A stretch of 64,000 nt of DNA, from assembly GCA_030848705.1 (NCBI GenBank), contig CM061244.1, forward strand, positions 51,315,190-51,379,189. Direction: 5' to 3'. The notes below the pieces were generated by a model, which was not told the DNA's origin, did not search any database, and worked only from the letters and a program-made list of their open reading frames with translations. Position numbers and translations under genes: made by a program. Origin of the DNA: Heracleum sosnowskyi. Taxonomy: Eukaryota > Streptophyta > Magnoliopsida > Apiales > Apiaceae. Shown in pieces: positions 32,001 to 43,955 of this stretch; the stretch's first letter is position 1; each line of letters opens with the position of its first letter.

Positions 32001-32342
32001 ACCTCCACAGCTGAGGCTGAGTATATTGCAGCTGGAAGTTGTTGTGCACAGATTTTGTGGATGAAAAATCAACTACTTGATTATGGAATAAGAGTTGAGA
32101 AAATTCCTATTTTCTGTGACAACACTAGTGCCATTGCCATTACTGAGAATCCAGTGCAGCATTCAAGGACCAAGCACATTGACATCAAGTACCACTTTAT
32201 TAGAGAACATGTTATGAATGGTACTGTGGAGTTACATTTTGTTCCAAGTGAACAACAACTTGCAAACATCTTTACCAAGCCACTTGATGAATCCACATTC
32301 TCAAGATTAGTAAGTGAGCTAGGTATGCTAAATTTCTCTTAA
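28995..32342 (+). CDS. Pol of the copia element: protease, integrase, RT, RNase H
   Basis: 1,115 codons with no stop. Protease LDSGCSRHMTGD with Asp24; GAG-pre-integrase zinc motif His154, His159, Cys188, Cys191; integrase core Asp219, Asp282, Glu318; a low-complexity linker about 450-600 with three repeated (H/R)(S/F)VDSQN-type units; RT with YVDD at 802-805; RNase H about 960-1090 with SDADYAG and STAEAEY. All catalytic residues I can check are present. The frame is -1 relative to gag. There is no ATG near the start (the first in-frame candidate is TTG at 28995), so expression needs frameshifting or splicing. A TGTGCAG acceptor-like sequence lies at 29030-29036. Confidence 0.94.
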   Translation: MGTKIDLIWFYCVQGDKRNLWYLDSGCSRHMTGDSTLLTEFQERAGPCIAFGDDSKGYTKGYGLISKENVIIDEVALVDGLKHNLLSISQLCDKGFLVTFSKEACVVSKGGNNNVVMTGFRRGNVYIADFSSTSPETITCLFSKASKDESWLWHKKLSHLNFKVMNDLVRKDLARGIPQVEFSKDGLCDACQKGKQKKASFKSKTESSIVHQLELLHMDLFGPVNVMSISKKKYCLVIVDDFSRFTWTFFLFSKDEASEIIINHIKMVNNHPDLKVRRIRSDNGKEFKNSSMKVFCEENGILHEFSAARTPQQNGVVERKNRTLIEAARTMLDESKLPTYFWAEAVNTACFTQNISLINQAKGMTPYQLLKRKKPQLDFLHVFGCKCFVLRNQAEHLGKFEAKADEAIFVGYAAGKAYRVYNLRTNIVMESVHVVFDDLKIQGLCDEGFHESLSFENEDGDQMNHVKATEKQPKVVVSSTDESSSEDEIAALRLKRIDASRPNGHSVDSQNERFVDSQNGHSVDSHRNASRSDQLGTTNSGGVSQGQISNLGNHDHEATSSRANLPPSRKWTKDHPFELIIGDVSSKVQTRRATQEECLYSSFLSQDEPKKVEDALLDPDWVLAMQEELNQFERNNVWKLVPKPKNRSVIGTKWVFRNKMDENGIVTRNKARLVAKGYSQEEGIDFDETFAPVARLEAIRIFLAYAAHANFKVYQMDVKSAFLNGELEEEVYVSQPPGFEDDDFPEYVYFLLKALYGLKQAPRAWYDTLSQFLLENHFTRGTVDKTLFHRIVNGSTILVQIYVDDIIFGSTDEKLCQKFAKLMQSKYEMSMMGELTYFLGLQVKQVNEGIFISQTKYINDLLKRFNLMECSPTKTPMPIATKLELNTKEKSVDISSYRGMVGSLLYLTASRPDIMFATCLCARFQADPRESHLVAIKRIFRYLKGTPNLGIWYPRESGFELIGYSDADYAGCKIDRKSTTGTCQFLGNKLVSWFNKKQNSVSTSTAEAEYIAAGSCCAQILWMKNQLLDYGIRVEKIPIFCDNTSAIAITENPVQHSRTKHIDIKYHFIREHVMNGTVELHFVPSEQQLANIFTKPLDESTFSRLVSELGMLNFS

Positions 32343-32879
32343 TTATTTTGAGATTTTTGCAAGTTAAAATGCAGCCAGGAACTTGCTATAATTTTTCTGT
32401 GAATTGATTTTCTCAGGAAAAGGTGAAATTTTGTCTAAGTCAAAATTACTATGTCAACGAAACGCACCATTTCGTTGACAGTCTTAGCATTTTTCTGGGT
32501 GTTTCGTTGATAGCTCTTTTATATCAACGAAACGCAGCTTTATCAACGAAATAAGACTGGACTTTAACCGCCCAATCCTGATTCGTTGATGTAGCGCTTT
32601 TTAATCTGAACCGTTGAAATTTCACGTTCTTTATCACGATCTATGCATACACCCCTGTAAGTATAAATCGTGGTAATATTTAATTCTAACGGTTACTTTT
32701 TAAGCCAATCAGGTAATTTAGATTAATTATTGGACTTAATTTCTGAGAATTTTTGGGGGAGTATTTAAGAAATTTCAATTTCTTTATTTCATTTCTACCT
32801 GTTCTCAAAAATTACAAAAGTTTTTCTATCTTCTTCTCTCTAACAAGCAATACAGCTCGAAGCTTTTCCTCACTCAACA
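32343..32879 (+). other. Spacer between pol and ORF3 with a motif cluster
   Basis: 537 bp without coding. At 32450-32600 there are about seven TCAACGAAA / TTTCGTTGA motifs, including a perfect 10-bp hairpin (32453-32462 with 32470-32479). The last 100 bp is a pyrimidine-rich leader before the ORF3 ATG. Confidence 0.6.
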
Positions 32880-34747
32880 ATGGCACCCATAGTCAAGCTT
32901 ATGTCTGCTGGTGGGTTCATCTATGAGAAGAACAATTCTATTCCATTTGTTGTTAAGGAGAGTCCGAACAGCATCTTTTTCAAGATGATGGACTTCATGA
33001 GGAACTGTAAGTTGAGCTATGCGATGTTTCACTCTACACCACTCTACAATGAAGTAATCGAGGAGATTTGGACCTCATCTGAGTATAGTGGAACAAACGG
33101 CACACTGCAATTCACTCTTCAAGGTAATGAGTACATAGTTAATTCTGATGTTTTGCAAGCATGTTTACATATTCCTGATAATAACTGTGATGCTTTGCCT
33201 TCTAACACTGAAATAACTACCATGCTAAATTCTATAAACTACTCTTTGCCTACTGATAACTTGGGTAAGATCATTAGGAGAGGTTTGGTTAGGGAATACA
33301 GTTATTTAGCTGATGCATTCATTAAGGTCTTTTCTGGAAAGATTAGTAATTTTGATGCATTAACTAACTCTATGTTAATTCTCCTAACCATGCTGCTAAA
33401 TGATAGATATTACAACTTTAGCACCCAACTTATGTATGAAATTGGTGCTAAGTTGGGTGATAAGGCAAATAGGAAGAAAAATATCTATTATGCAAGGTTT
33501 CTGATGATGCTGGCTAATCATGTTAGTCCAGCACCATTAGTTATCTCTAACCCTACTGCCAGGTTTGAGTGCTTTGTACAAGAGAAGAGAGTATTGACAG
33601 ACATACTGAGGCTGAACCACAATGGTGATGTTCCAGTGGTGTATCTGCCAATCATTGAGGTAACTACTGCTATCCCTGTTAGTATAGTTGTTACTTCCAT
33701 TGTTTCATCCAATCCAGTTGCTATGGAGTCTGTAGCTGTGACCCAACAGGCTCCTGCCCCAGCAACAAAACCAAAATCTAAGAAATCCTCCAAGCCAACC
33801 TCAGGTGCTTCTCAAAAGGCACCTGTTGTAAAAACTACCACACAACCTAAGGGGAGTGAGTCTGGAGTTGTGAGAGGTGAGGGAAGGGGTGAAAGTCAAA
33901 GAAACCCCAAGGATAAGGAAGGTGAGGTAAGTGTTTCCCAGCCTAGCCCCATTGTGTCTTCCCAACAAGGCACAATGAGTAAAATGGATTTAAGCACAAG
34001 TCTAATTGCATCCTCCCAAAAGGATGTAATTATTGAAACAAGCTCTCAACCTAGAGCACAGTCCAAAAGGGTAAGGGACACTTCAAGCCCACAGTCTACA
34101 TTTTCCCAATACCAAAGGAGAGTGAAGCAAAAGTCCAAGGGTTCACAGGGTGCACACACACTGGAAGCAACACTTCCAGTTTCTCAAATTCAGTTTGATG
34201 TAACCCCTATTATAACTCTGGGGTTACAGTCCCATTCTCTAAACATCAACCTTGAACTATCTCCATCAAATTCACCAACTCTATCTCTAGATGTGGACAT
34301 GATCCATACATCTATTCCTGATTCTCCAACTCTAATCTTGGAGAAGCCCCACTCTGAAGCTGGTGGTCATCACTTGTTAAGTGATTTGTTGGGCCATCAA
34401 CCAATTTTTCCTGAAGTTGCAAGGGGATCTGTGGACCAAACTCTCAAATCAATCACCACAGACTCTAATGTAACTTCTCATTCTCAAAGTGCTTTCTTGA
34501 CTTCATCAACGAAACAGTCTATTTCGTTGACAAGTGTTTCTCCATCAACGGTATCCATACCGTTGACAGTTCAAACTACCATTCCGTTGATACGTTATTC
34601 TACACCCCTTATTAAAAATCTAGTTGTTTCCACAACTAGTGTAGATGACCTGGTGGTAGTTGAGACACTTTTAGGATTGAGAGGGAGTGAAACTGAGAGG
34701 CTAGCTTGCAGCCAGGCAAAAGGAGAGAATGAGAGTGAGAGGCTGGC
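32880..34747 (+). pseudogene. ORF3 of the copia element, N-terminal part (interrupted)
   Basis: Opens at ATG 32880 and has 622 native codons plus two bases before the nested element's LTR begins at 34748; translation would then add about ten foreign residues and stop. Residues 1-260 look like a folded domain (MAPIVKLMSAGGFIYEKNNS to about PVVYLPIIEV), followed by a long Ser/Thr/Pro-rich linker. In SIRE/Maximus elements this position holds an extra, sometimes called env-like, ORF of unproven role. I see no convincing signal peptide or transmembrane segment. Two motif hairpins lie in the frame (34506-34530, 34545-34566). Confidence 0.8.
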
Positions 34748-37700
34748 TGTAACAGCCCCAAATCCGGGGTCAGGGATTTAGGGTAGTCATGATCCATGTA
34801 CTCCTTGCCTTACCTGTATTACTCACACCATTCATAATTCACCTGCTCATGACCCCACAACATATGTCTCACACACACACACACACACAGGTTAGAGTCT
34901 CAGAAACGACACAATACAACAACTGCGGAATAAATAATTTTTATTACAATACCCAAATGTCTTTTGAATCTGTCACTGATACAATTTCTAAGTAATGTTA
35001 CATTACCAACTTAGTCTTCTGATGCTCACAATCCTCTCATACCATTCATATCTATACATAAGTTGAATAGCAAAAGTTGTAGCCTGATTCGATTGGTTCG
35101 TACTACTCTTCAGGATCACTGCTAGAAACTGTTTATGGAAACGCCTTGCGGGGTATGTGCCGACCCATTGGCATCCTGCTTCGCTGCTATATAATATATA
35201 TAAACAATAGCAAGAGTGAGCGATAGCTCAACAAGGTAATAAAAATATGGCATAATCCTGCCTTTAATTCAACCCAGAAATAAAGCGGGTATAAGACAAT
35301 AATTTGTCAAAGTATCTCGATACTGAAATCATTTCCTTATCGGAATGTATTCCCAAAAACAGTACCATTGTTGTACTTCAAATATCATTTTCATAATATT
35401 TCTGCAAACTTGTGCTATATTATGAACAAAGTTCTAGTATAAAAGATGAGGTTTCAAAGTAAACCAATATAACCTTTCCAAAAATATCTGCTATATAAGC
35501 AGAATATCAACACATAACTTAAAAGATGAAGTTATAAGGTGATTCAGTATAAACAACTCCCTTACCATAAGTCATGTTATGTAAGGTATCCACAGAGTCA
35601 TATGATATAAAAGATGAAGTTATATGGATTTATTGTCACTTCATTTCCAAACACTTTTCGACCCCCTGCCAACATGATTGGTTCTTTATCCCAATGCATG
35701 TTGCAGGAATATCCAAATTGGATGATGAACTAATACTGGAGTTGCTACCGCGTCCGCTGTGCCTAACCTTGCTATGATCAGTAGCAGGTCGCACCGCTCA
35801 AATAGTTTTCTACATGTAGATGGAAGTATCACGACAGCCTGACATTGTCTACCGCCTTTCAGTGACCTCCCGCCCATTTGGGGCAATAAAAAAAATTGGA
35901 TGGGCCCACGCAACTTGACCACTTACACCACTCCTAGTTCAGATGAAATCCATGACTCTGAAACGTAAAGATCGTCCTCCTTTCCCCAAGTGTAACACTT
36001 GTTGATACGACTCCACTAAGTAGTTATATCTAGGTTGGAAAGAAAGATTCTCCAATATTTCCCAAGCTGTTGCTTGTTAATGGATATCGACTTGTTCCAT
36101 GAATTTACCCCTCGAGCGTTGAGGTGGTAACACAATATTAGACTTGCAGCAACTAAATTGCTTCGAGAAAATATCTGTCCCCTGACAGTTTTGAGTGGAG
36201 AGTTTAAAATGAATAGCAGTTACTTAATTCAGGTTTCCATATTTTTGATAGTTGAGCGAGCATTTAAATCCTCTTAAAAGACAGATTTAAATGGAAAAAT
36301 ATTGTTTTGGAAACCTCTTTTTGATTTGAAAATAATTCATAATATTTATTAAATGAATAAACCTCAAATGAATATTCGAAAATAATATTCATTAAATAAA
36401 TAAACGTCAAATGAATATTCGAAAATAATATTTATTAAATAAATAAACGTCAAATGAATATTCGAAAATAATATTCATTAAATAAATAAATGTCAAATGA
36501 ATATTCGAAAATAATATTCATTAAAAAAAACGTCAAATGAATATTCGAAAATAATATTCATTACATAAATAAACCTTAAATGAATATTCGATAATAATAT
36601 TCATTAATAAATAATCCTCCAATGAATATTCAAAATAATATTCATTAATAAATAATCCTCAAATGAATATTCAAAACTAATATTCATTAATAAATAATCC
36701 TCAAATGAATATTCAAAACTAATATTCATTAAATAAATAAATAATCCTCGAATGAATATTCAATAATTAAACCTCGAATGAATAATAAATAATTAAATCT
36801 CGAATGAATAATAATATTCATTAAATAAATAGACTTCGAATGAATAATAAAATAATATTCATTAAATAAATGATCCTTAAATGGATATTCACAATAATAT
36901 ATTTCAAGTCAATAATCCCCAAATGAATATTCATAAATAATATACTTTAAGTCAATAATCCTCAAATGAATATTCATACATAATATAAATAGTAAATCCT
37001 CGAATAACAGTACCCGATATCTTTATCGGAAAATAACCTTTATCATATACAAAATATAATCACTTCTGATCTTTCAAGAAAATCACACGCCCTTATCCTA
37101 GGGCAAATATAAAGCCCTGGCTTATAGCTGATATCCCATATCTAGCTTATAAGCCAGTTACCAAATCATTTTCAAATAATAACCTTCGAATGAGGTAATA
37201 TTCAAATAACATTCCTCAAATCATTTCCAGGTAATTAATACTTTCTAGAAATATAATTAATGTTTAATAATAATATTCCTCAAGATGAATAGTACTCTGC
37301 CGCTGGAATCCCTCCGGGTTTCCACGACTATCTATATAACACAAATATCGACTCCCGGTCTAGAGTCGAAACAATAAACATGCTCTTATATATAGAGCTA
37401 CAAGGTATCCCGGTTCATAAGTACATTTTCTCACAGCTCGTATAATATCCAAAAGTCAAATTCTATTTAACACGATATATAACATGTATCGCAAAACTGT
37501 ATAACTCCACACATGGCAACAACAGTAATATATAATCAATACTTCAAGGTATAGATTTAGGAAACTTGCCACAATACTCACAACAAAGATTTGATATATA
37601 TAACTTGGGAATACACAAGTATTGAATATTTGAAAATATACCTACTCTGAACAATAGAGTAAGGTTTAGTAAACTTGCCTGATGCTCGAGAAGTGATAGG

Positions 37701-39788
37701 GGTTCGCGACGATGCCGGATAATCTAGACAAAGTCAAAGAAAACGTACGATTAATCCCCTGGATAATCCACTTGTACTCAATGCTTAAACACGTAAGCGA
37801 AACACAACCAAGGCATTACTAGCTCATTATAGGCTCATACTAAGTCCATGTTAATCGACAATTTCTTAAGTCGTAGGTTTAGTCCGAAATCGATCCTCGA
37901 ATACAAGTTATACTAAATCATTTACAACATTGGTTTCTAAGTCATGTTCTTAGTGGTTTTCACTTGCGCAACCTCTGCTGTCGCATTTTTATAAAATCGC
38001 AAAATAATCATTTTAATACGAATCGTTTTCGTGAACCTTCCTAACTGTCACTAGTATTATTCCTCAAAGTTTCACATTTTAATATGGCTTCTAAGTGGTC
38101 CAAATATAGCCTCAAAGTGACTGACCAGAGATGGGTTGTTCCTCTGAACGGCGTTTACTAAAACTCACTTTTCTCTTAAACCGTAAATCATAACGACATG
38201 ATTCTTGCGCTCACGTAAACTAGAAACAAAGCTCTACACACTTATGTTCATCATTGAACCAAAAGAGGCAGTTAGGTGTTCGGATTCTAGGCAGTTTATA
38301 GAGTTACCGAAAATCGGGCATTACGACGGCTTACAATCGAATAATCCAATTTTGTCACAACATAACCAAGCCACACCGGGCATACCATACATCCATAACC
38401 TCAACAAACAACCATAATACACCTCTAAGATCAGTGGTGAGGCTCAAATCCAACACCCATCCTTTTACACATTTAAACAAAGCCAAACAATCACTAAATC
38501 ACTTAATCATGATCTTAACTTTACATGAACATCAAACCACTTCAAAACTCATATAAACAAAAAGGGGCAGAGGTTTTTATACCTTCCTTGATGCTCTACC
38601 AACACCAACCAGTGGTCACAATCACTCAACAAGCCTTAGATACTCCTTACAAAGCTTAAACCTTAAGATTCAACCAAGAAAACAAGTTAACAATTTTCGG
38701 AGTTACTATTCATCATCACTTTGTAAACTCCATATAAAATCGAAAACCAAGATTTTGGTGCTAAGATTTTTACCAGACCTTGTACTCTTCATAAGGTTTC
38801 TTTTGAGCTATAGATCGCCAAATTTAAAGCTTCCTAGCTAGGGTTTTGAGTCCCATCTTCCCGCTGGACAGAAACTGGACAGTTTGGGTTCTCCAACTTG
38901 GGGAAGCAATTTGGCTAGGCTACACTCCTTTGTTGGCCATGAAATTTGGAACGAATGTTGCCCAGGGAGTGGAAAAGCTATGGTTAAAATTTGGTGATTT
39001 AAGGATGGATAGAAATGGAGTTATGGATTTTTCTTTCCTTGATGCTCCTGCTGGGCAGAATGGGAGGGGAGCTCCTCTTCCTTCTTCTTTTCTTTGTTTT
39101 GGTTAATAATGATAAGAATGCTGATATTTGTGGTATTTTAATGGTCAAAATGGTGAGTCATGGTCCTTGGTGCCTTCTTCTTTCGACACTTGTCGAACAT
39201 GCACTGGTTCCATTAAAGTAACTTTACTGGTTCGCTTTCCTTTCACATGTATGATCCAAATGTTGCATTCCTCGAATTAATCTTGTTACATGTTACTTCC
39301 ATGTCTATATTTAATCCTGTAAATGTTGTCTTGTTCTTCTTGAACGATTCGAAATATTTTCTAAAGGGCGAATAAAACTCTACGCGGTTCTCGCAGTGAA
39401 TAGTAACTATTCACTATTCACTTCAACAATCGAATCCTTAAATCGACTTTAATAATATAATAAAATTCCAAAATATTAAATCCTCAAATCCTCAATTTTA
39501 ATATCTCATTTCTTGAATATAATAATATATAATTCGTTGCCCGGTCGAATATTACACCAAAAAATAAATTTTGGAATTTCTGAATTCCGATTGTCTTTGC
39601 ATTCACTTATTTACTCCGTAGATCACTAATATGACTTCGGAATATCCACACTACGTCTCGTACATAGGTGGCATGAAAAAGTTTCTTAACCCTCAAAATC
39701 ACTATTCATCCACCAAATTCACTATTCACTGATGCACTTAATCATAATAAGAAAAGTTTTAATTTTACCAAAAATTCGGGTTATTACA
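34748..39788 (-). repeat. 3' LTR of the nested Tekay-like element
   Basis: 5,041 bp, TG...CA. Contains a (CA)n tract near 34869-34889, an AT-rich tandem array (36340-37000) and a few short frames (for example 38846-39106) repeated exactly in the other LTR, with no recognisable product. Confidence 0.95.
36340..37000. repeat. AT-rich tandem array in the left 5-kb LTR
   Basis: About fifteen degenerate units of roughly 40-45 bp built on AATGAATATTC and AATAATATTCATTAAATAAA, themselves palindromic (AATGAATATT / AATATTCATT), so each unit can fold. Confidence 0.88.
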
Positions 39789-39802
39789 GTCTCCCCTCCT
39801 TA
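39789..39802 (-). other. Polypurine tract of the nested Tekay-like element
   Basis: The minus strand reads TAAGGAGGGGAGAC immediately before the 3' LTR. Confidence 0.8.
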
Positions 39803-42800
39803 AAAGGATTCCGTCCCGGAATCAGCTTAGGAATAACTGGGGGTACTTCTCTCCCATTGCACTTTCTAACTCCCAAGTGGATTCTTCCACTTCTTGATTT
39901 TCCACAGGTTGCTCTTTGTAAGTCAGACCAGGTTATATATCTACCTGCTCGTACTCTACATATGCCGGGCATCTACTGACGTAGCATTGACACATGAACC
40001 TCGTTATGACCATTCTACAGTTTGGGGGTAAGGCTGGCTCGTAGGCCACCTTCCTGACGCGTCTTAAATCTCAGATGACCCAATGAATCTCGGGCTCAAC
40101 TTCCCTTTCTGTCCAAATCTCATTAATTCTTTCCATGGAGATACCTTTAGCATCACGAATCGCTAACCTCATACTCTCTATCTTGTTTGTACAGAAATAC
40201 ACCAGCATAAACTTGTTTGTCATTCATCAACTTGCCATTTAGCTTATCAATAGCAGTACTATCTCTATACTCACGGGCTTAGTCCGCATAATTTCTCTGT
40301 CTGTCTTGGTTGTCACTAGCCGCTTGTTGGTGAAATCTTTTGTCCTTCTAGTTTGTTGGACTACCTTGGGTTTTGTGTAAAATCTCATCCTTTAATTCCC
40401 GATCATTCGGAATCCATCTCTGTCTCATTTTAATCAAGGGTATCAGCCACCACATTGGCCTTCCCCGGATGGTAGTGTATCTCACAGTCATAATCCTAGG
40501 TCAATTCTAGTCATTTCTCCATCTCATGTTATCTACTATCACGGGTAACTCAAAGTCCATTCATTACATTCCATAAAAACTTGTGGGTGCATTAGTCAAT
40601 CCCAAAATAACCTCGCCGAAAACTCGAAGTGTCTATTCCTAGTATGAATCGCAGTCTTGGGTATATTCTCGGATTTAACTTCCAACTGGCGATATCCAGT
40701 TCTTGAATAAATTTGGAAATACACAGCGTTCTTCCGCTGATCAAACAATCATTACAAGGGTACCTATTCTCCATGTCGAACTCATACAACTCTCGAGGTT
40801 CGATACATAATCTTGTGCTAACATCTTTCTCTCTTACAACAACACCGGGCTCTCCATGGTGGTACACTGGGTCTTATCATATCCTTATACAACAACTCTT
40901 GTAATTGAGTCACTAACCCTTTCATTCCCATTATACTCTGAATACTCAGTATTCAATCTCATGTCATCCAAATCGATATCTGGTAGCTCATTAAAACCTT
41001 GTACAATCTCCCAAAACCATTGTAGTTTCGTTTCTACTTGGTATCTCTTTTCTTGGCGTCAACCATAAGAGCTAATTAAGCCTCGTATCTCTAGCGTAAT
41101 AGTTTCTTAGTCTGAACTATATTCAAGAATCTCTGAATCTGTCTCCATTCTTTATTTATTACTCTCTCTCCCTTACAATCAGTCTGGGCTCCATATATTT
41201 CCGAAAATTATTCCTCTAGAACCACACACGCTGCACCTCTCCCAAGTCACAATACCAGCTCCCTCTGACTCCATCGTCAGTACTTATCTTGCTAACCCAG
41301 AGGTAGTGTCCATTCGTAAACAACTCCTCCAAAATCTCAATCTCACCATAGGGTATCTATCTAACACCGTTGTCACTGGAGTTCACGGCACATCGCTATT
41401 TCTTTCACATATATCGATTGACACTCTTTCCATTATCATAATATCCTTGGGAGAATAAACCAATTCATTGATATGTCACTAACATTCTATTCGTCTTAGG
41501 GATTCGCTCCTGTCATAGGCGATTTCGTTGCGAATCTAATTCCTATCAGCGAATTTTGACTTATTTGACCTGGTTGGCCTCCCCTTGAAATTCAATAAAG
41601 ATAACAAGAATCATGGAGCTTTGAAAAGATAGCTCCTATATTAAGGAAAACGTCACACACTGGTGATCATAAGGTTATGAGTTTTAAGGTAACCTTATTG
41701 GAGGTAAGAGAATTTACCGAGAGATCAACATGATCATAAGAACTCAATGTTGTGTGCCTCGATTGAGACATTACTAAAGGTAATTAGCCTTCTTGTATTT
41801 CACAACTCACAAGTGATGGCGTCCCATCAGACTTCTATCACATAGACAGATAGTCCTTGTAGCCCCTATAAGTATAGGGTTGTTCGTCTCAGTGGAAGTT
41901 GAGAAGTATGAAAGCAATTCGAGATCAATTTAATGATTATCGTCTTTCGACAATATTTCTCAAAGGAACACCTTGGATTAAAATTGAACAGATTCCAAAG
42001 GTGCGGTTTTCCAAAGAAAAGAATAACCAAAAAGATACTGGTACTTAACAAACAAGTGGTGAGGTATCACCATAGGGTCATTCAATATTTGAAGAAAAGT
42101 GAAAGCTTAAATAACATCATTTGACAGGGCTTCGAAAACCTGAAAGTAGGCATCGTGACAGCCTCTAACATAATTGAAATTAATTATGATTTAACACAAG
42201 TGTTATAAAATAACTTCGAAGAGGGAATATACCCTTTATCAGAATTCTTTCTTGGAAAGAGGTCAAGATAGATCATAGATTGGGGAAATATCCCACATAA
42301 TTTGCAAATGGGGAGGGTACTACCAAGGTCTCTACGGATGCCTTTTTATGTCGGCTCCTTTGATGGATAATCGTTCTATTCCAAAGCTTTTCTTTTCCAC
42401 GCACCCTAAGGTGTTCGATACTTACGTCATTGCCGACTTATAATAGTCGCTAAGAATTCAACCATCACAATTGCAATCGCAGGGAGTTCCATTCGACTAG
42501 GCGCAAACATCTCAAGTAAGCGTTCTGTTCTATAAGAAGACTTCGATACCGTTGTCGCCCATAGCAATGACAATTCCACATGTCGACTGGGCGGTACTTC
42601 GGAAGCTCGTTAGAAACTACAAGCTTAAATCCGGTCTCTATTTCAATCATCCTTATACCCAATATTCCTTCTCCCATATCAATCCCGTGCGCTACCTAAG
42701 CTTAACACTTTTGGCACAATAGCCTTTTCATTTAAGTCAATCCCGGAATTTCTCAGTCCGTCTTGGTCCTTAAATATATTTCGCTTTTACCGTCCAATCT

Positions 42801-43939
42801 CAACTTCATCATTTTATCTCTACAATCAATTATAGCAATCAGGGTCTGTGCACCAACCCATATAACAGCTATCTTATCCAATCCACAGGGTTCGCTCTAA
42901 TTTCCACTCTCTTTGGTGACATCCTCTAGTAATCAGAAAGACAAGGTTTGCCAAATTTTGCTGAATTTCTCTCCAAATCTGGGAAATTTGATCAATCTAT
43001 TTACCTACTAGTAATGCTCGGGTCTGATTTCCGACCTTTCTGTTCTATCCTCATAATTCCTTCCTGGTTTCCTGAGGGTGGTAAATCTCGTCCTCGATTC
43101 TGTCTTAGCGTGCTTGTCTTACAATAACATTTGCATGGTACATATACCCAAAATTCTCCTTGAGATAATAAAATCCCTCAATGATGTAATAGACAATATT
43201 TCTAGTGGAATCGTTGGTCGTGGGGGATTGAAACCTCATAGCCAAAGCAAGTCCTTTCACTATTCTAGGCAACTAAGTACCCTTAATCGTTCGTGAAAAT
43301 CTGAACATCTTGGTTCTTACGTATGCCGCCTCCTTATGGGCAACTATAACCGACTACGAGTAACAGGTTTCGTTCAAGTCGAATCAATCCACTGATACTG
43401 GCTATACTACCTCTACCTCTTCTGCTTTGGAGACTCTACTCCATTTTCTTTGTCATATCTCTTGATGAATCATGAACGATCCTTAAACCCTCGTCTCATC
43501 ACTTATTTATCCCTTGAAGGTTCGTCCGGTCCTATTGTACGACCTCAAGTAACATACTACATCTTTATCAATCAACACGTCCCTACAAGATTCTTTCCTT
43601 GACCCACTATGGGGTCTTCCTCTAGATCCTCCTATGGATCTTCCTTTATCGGGTCTCCGTCCATTTCAAGGAACTCATCATCAATTGCCTACTCGAAGGC
43701 CTCGGGGTCTGGTATCTCAGAATCCCATCAATCTATTACTCATACGAATCGAGGTTACTAACCATGAAGTTCTAAGTACGGTTTCCCAGAAGAAGTCCCC
43801 TCTCGGGCTTCATCTCAAATAGTCAGGGTCATGTCCTCTAACCCGACTACGAACTTAATTTGAGCTCTAGATGTTCTTATCATTATTAAGGGTATTGTAA
43901 GACTCGATCTCCTATCGTTTCTGAGGACTGTAACCTAAC
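39803..43939 (-). pseudogene. Degraded pol remnants inside the nested Tekay-like element
   Basis: No frame longer than about 90 codons, but two pieces are recognisable on the minus strand. At about 40500-40440 a stretch reads YDCEIHYHPGKANVVAD, the end of a gypsy RNase H. At about 40760-40620 a damaged RT piece corresponds to the region around 'YxQLxVxPEDIPKTAF' of chromovirus RTs. I could not identify gag, protease, integrase or chromodomain. The interior is shorter than a full Tekay polyprotein requires (about 4.1 kb against roughly 5 kb) and cannot encode transposition proteins. Confidence 0.7.
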
Positions 43940-43951
43940 GCTCTGATACCA
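43940..43951 (-). other. Primer binding site, initiator tRNA-Met type
   Basis: The minus strand reads TGGTATCAGAGC four bases inside the 5' LTR, the standard plant initiator tRNA-Met primer site, intact despite the dead interior. Confidence 0.9.
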
Positions 43952-43955
43952 TTTC

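Noticed and set aside
34789..34995. 68-codon frame at the left LTR start including the (CA)n tract
   Set aside because: Spans simple sequence in an LTR; not a gene.
36340..37000. CRISPR-like array
   Set aside because: Regular units, but no unique spacers, all AT-rich and in a plant LTR: a tandem satellite-like array.
38846..39221. Two short frames (86 and 68 codons) in the 5-kb LTR, repeated at 48055 and 48224
   Set aside because: Identity is due to the LTRs being copies from one insertion; no coding features.
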